DNA of 64,000 nt from Burkholderiales bacterium. GTDB lineage: Bacteria > Pseudomonadota > Gammaproteobacteria > Burkholderiales > Burkholderiaceae_C. Shown here one piece after another: positions 62,461 through 64,000 of the stretch. A model generated the notes under the pieces. It did not search any database. It saw nothing but the letters and a program-made list of their open reading frames with translations, and was not told where the DNA came from. The stretch is taken from contig JACRPO010000007.1 of the NCBI GenBank assembly GCA_016223165.1, positions 186,001 through 250,000 on the forward strand, read 5' to 3'. Position numbers and translations under genes: made by a program. Position 1 is the first letter of the stretch; each line of letters begins with the position of its first letter.

Positions 62461-63960
62461 ATGTTCAGCAGTCGCAGCGCCCCGGCGCGCCAGGCCGGCC
62501 CCCGCAGTGCGGAGCCGACCATCGCCCTCGACGACTTGCGCGTGGGCATGTTCATCCACCTCGACGGGGGCTGGCTGTCGCATCCGTTCGCGCGCTCGAG
62601 CTTCCGCATCGCCAACGCGCAGCAGATCGCGACCCTGCGCGGCCTGAAGCTGGCGCGCGTGCGCTGGAGCCCGGAGCTGAGCGAGCCGGAGTCGCCGAGC
62701 GAGGGCACATCGTCGGCGGCCGTGGCGGCCGGTGCCGGCGAGAGCGGCGGCGCCGTGGGCAAGGATTCGCTCACCGCCTCGGCTGCGGGCGCTTCGAACG
62801 GCGTGCCGGCCGGCGCGGCGGCCGCGGCGGCTGGAGCGACCACCGCGGCCGGCGCGCCGCCGGCCGAGTCCGCCACGGCGGCCGGCCGTGACAGCGTCGC
62901 TGCCCGTCAGCGTACCGCCGTATCCGTCGCCGCTGTCGCCGCGGTCGCCGCTGTGGCCGCCGAGCGCCTGGCGCAGCAGCAGTGCGAGCAGCAGTTTGCC
63001 GAGGCCGCCGCCGCCTGGCGCATGGCCAGCGATGCGCTGCCGGGTGACCCCGGCGCGGCGCGCAGCGGCACCGGCGCGCTGGCCGAGGCGCTGACCGACA
63101 AGCTCATGACCGACGGCGACGTCGGCATCCGCCTGCTGCCCGGCACCGGCAACGACCGCAGTGCCGCGCACGCGCTCAACGTCACCGTGGTGTCGATGCT
63201 GCTCGCCCGTGCCCTCGGCCTGCCGCGCGACGACCTCGCCGAGCTGGCGCTCGGCGCGCTGCTGCACGACGTGGGCAAGCTCGACCTGCCCGAGCGCGCC
63301 CGCCACGTCGAGGCCGGCTGCTCGGCCGCCGAGATCAACGCCTACCGCGAGCATGTCGTGCGCGGCATCGCCACCGGCCGGCGCATGGCGCTGCCCGAAG
63401 GCGCGCTGGCCGTCATCGCGCAGCACCACGAGCATGCCGATGCGAGCGGCTTCCCGGCGCGCATGAGCGGCGACCGGCTCTCGCTCGCCGGGCGCATCGT
63501 CGCCATCGTCAACCGCTACGACAACCTGTGCAACCCGGCCACGCGCACGCCGCCGCTCACGCCGCACGAGGCGGTGGCGATGTTGTTCGCGCACGGGCGC
63601 ACGCGCTACGACGCCGCGGTGCTGAACGCCTTCATCCGCATGATGGGCGTCTACCCGGCGGGCTCGCTGGTGCAGCTCACCGACGAGCGCTACGCCATGG
63701 TGGTGGCCGTCAATTCGACGCGGCCGCTGAAGCCGCGCGTCCTCGTGCACGAGGCACGGGTGCCGCGCAGCGAAGCGCTGCTGCTCGACCTGGAGCGCGA
63801 GCCCGACATCGGCATCCGGCGCAGCCTGCCGGCAGCCAAGGTGCCCGCGCCGGCGCTGCAGTACCTGGACCCGCGCCCTCGCGTGGCCTACTTCTTCGAG
63901 CCGCTCGCCGCCGCCGATGGCGCTTCGGTGCGGCCGGCGCACGAGCGCGTCGCGGCCTGA
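62461..63960 (+). CDS. HD-GYP-type phosphodiesterase-like protein with N-terminal DUF3391-like domain
   Basis: A 499-residue protein. Residues about 20-75 are a DUF3391-like domain (IALDDLRVGMFIHLDGGWLSHPF). A long Ala/Gly/Ser/Val-rich low-complexity linker (about 80-175) follows. The HD domain has LLHDVGKLDLP with the HD metal ligands, then QHHEHADASGFPARMSGDRLS, which replaces the usual HHE-x-x-DG-x-GYP with a DASGFP form. This class degrades cyclic di-GMP; the altered signature makes activity uncertain. Starts at ATG 62461 after a 238-bp gap without recognisable gene. Confidence 0.85.
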   Translation: MFSSRSAPARQAGPRSAEPTIALDDLRVGMFIHLDGGWLSHPFARSSFRIANAQQIATLRGLKLARVRWSPELSEPESPSEGTSSAAVAAGAGESGGAVGKDSLTASAAGASNGVPAGAAAAAAGATTAAGAPPAESATAAGRDSVAARQRTAVSVAAVAAVAAVAAERLAQQQCEQQFAEAAAAWRMASDALPGDPGAARSGTGALAEALTDKLMTDGDVGIRLLPGTGNDRSAAHALNVTVVSMLLARALGLPRDDLAELALGALLHDVGKLDLPERARHVEAGCSAAEINAYREHVVRGIATGRRMALPEGALAVIAQHHEHADASGFPARMSGDRLSLAGRIVAIVNRYDNLCNPATRTPPLTPHEAVAMLFAHGRTRYDAAVLNAFIRMMGVYPAGSLVQLTDERYAMVVAVNSTRPLKPRVLVHEARVPRSEALLLDLEREPDIGIRRSLPAAKVPAPALQYLDPRPRVAYFFEPLAAADGASVRPAHERVAA

Positions 63961-64000
63961 GCGGCACCGCGGCACACCCGTCCGATGATGGCCGACGCGG

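Overview
The window is a GC-rich stretch of a bacterial chromosome from a chemolithoautotrophic sulfur oxidiser, most probably a betaproteobacterium of the Burkholderiales/Thiobacillus type. The evidence is gene content: a red-type (form IC) RuBisCO operon with CbbX and CbbR, a reverse-type dissimilatory sulfite reductase (rDsr) locus, APS reductase with ATP sulfurylase, a SoeABC-type sulfite dehydrogenase, flavocytochrome c sulfide dehydrogenase, an SQR-like flavoprotein and several sulfur-carrier proteins. No Sox genes, rRNA, tRNA, transposase or CRISPR array were seen.

Layout. 1-6175: Calvin cycle genes cbbL-cbbS-rpe-cbbX-cbbF-cbbP (minus strand; cbbP runs off the left edge) with divergent cbbR. 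6165-15242 (minus): FadL-type porin, AhpD-Rieske fusion, universal stress protein, a small membrane protein, a TauE-type exporter and soeABC. 15461-16481 (plus): MazG-like protein and a hypothetical. 16498-23183 (minus): sat, phosphoesterase, aprM-aprB-aprA, a hypothetical, an FKBP, a 53-residue protein and a rhodanese. 23395-26344 (plus): LysR regulator and a NarX/NarL-type two-component pair. 26336-40701 (minus): dsrABEFHCMK-(sqr-like)-dsrLJOPN-cobA. 40963-47639 (plus): a divergent ten-gene accessory operon of mostly uncharacterised proteins. 47675-53643: YeeE transporter, DsrE2, TusA, an exported DsrE-like protein, cytochromes, fccB/fccA-like genes and an ArsR regulator. 53740-63960: LemA, ProA, a salicylate 5-hydroxylase cluster (nahR-like, nagG, nagH, ferredoxin), an M20 peptidase, a monooxygenase-like protein, an EamA transporter and an HD-GYP protein.

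How it fits together. Sulfide is probably oxidised by FccAB and/or the SQR-like protein. Sulfane sulfur is carried by TusA, DsrE2, DsrEFH and DsrC to DsrAB, which makes sulfite using siroheme whose synthesis is supported by CobA and DsrN. DsrMKJOP and DsrL handle electrons. Sulfite is oxidised either by cytoplasmic SoeABC or by AprBA/AprM plus Sat, and the energy drives the Calvin cycle.

Most interesting signals. (1) The operon divergent from dsrA: a Cas6/Cmx6-like protein with no CRISPR array, a DsrC paralogue without cysteines, a TauD-like dioxygenase, a 2Fe-2S flavin reductase with an unusual N-terminus, an S24-peptidase fold whose catalytic Ser and Lys are replaced, and small or Cys-rich proteins, nearly all translationally coupled. 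(2) A shared TAGCCC-N4-GGGTAG element 115-150 bp upstream of dsrA, soeA and the exported dsrE-like gene. (3) Repeat-derived sequence read as protein in cbbS (a clean 75-bp in-frame insertion), in dsrJ and in a small membrane protein, plus a repeat over the 3' end of an M20 peptidase gene. (4) Two related MITE-like palindromic elements of about 165 bp.
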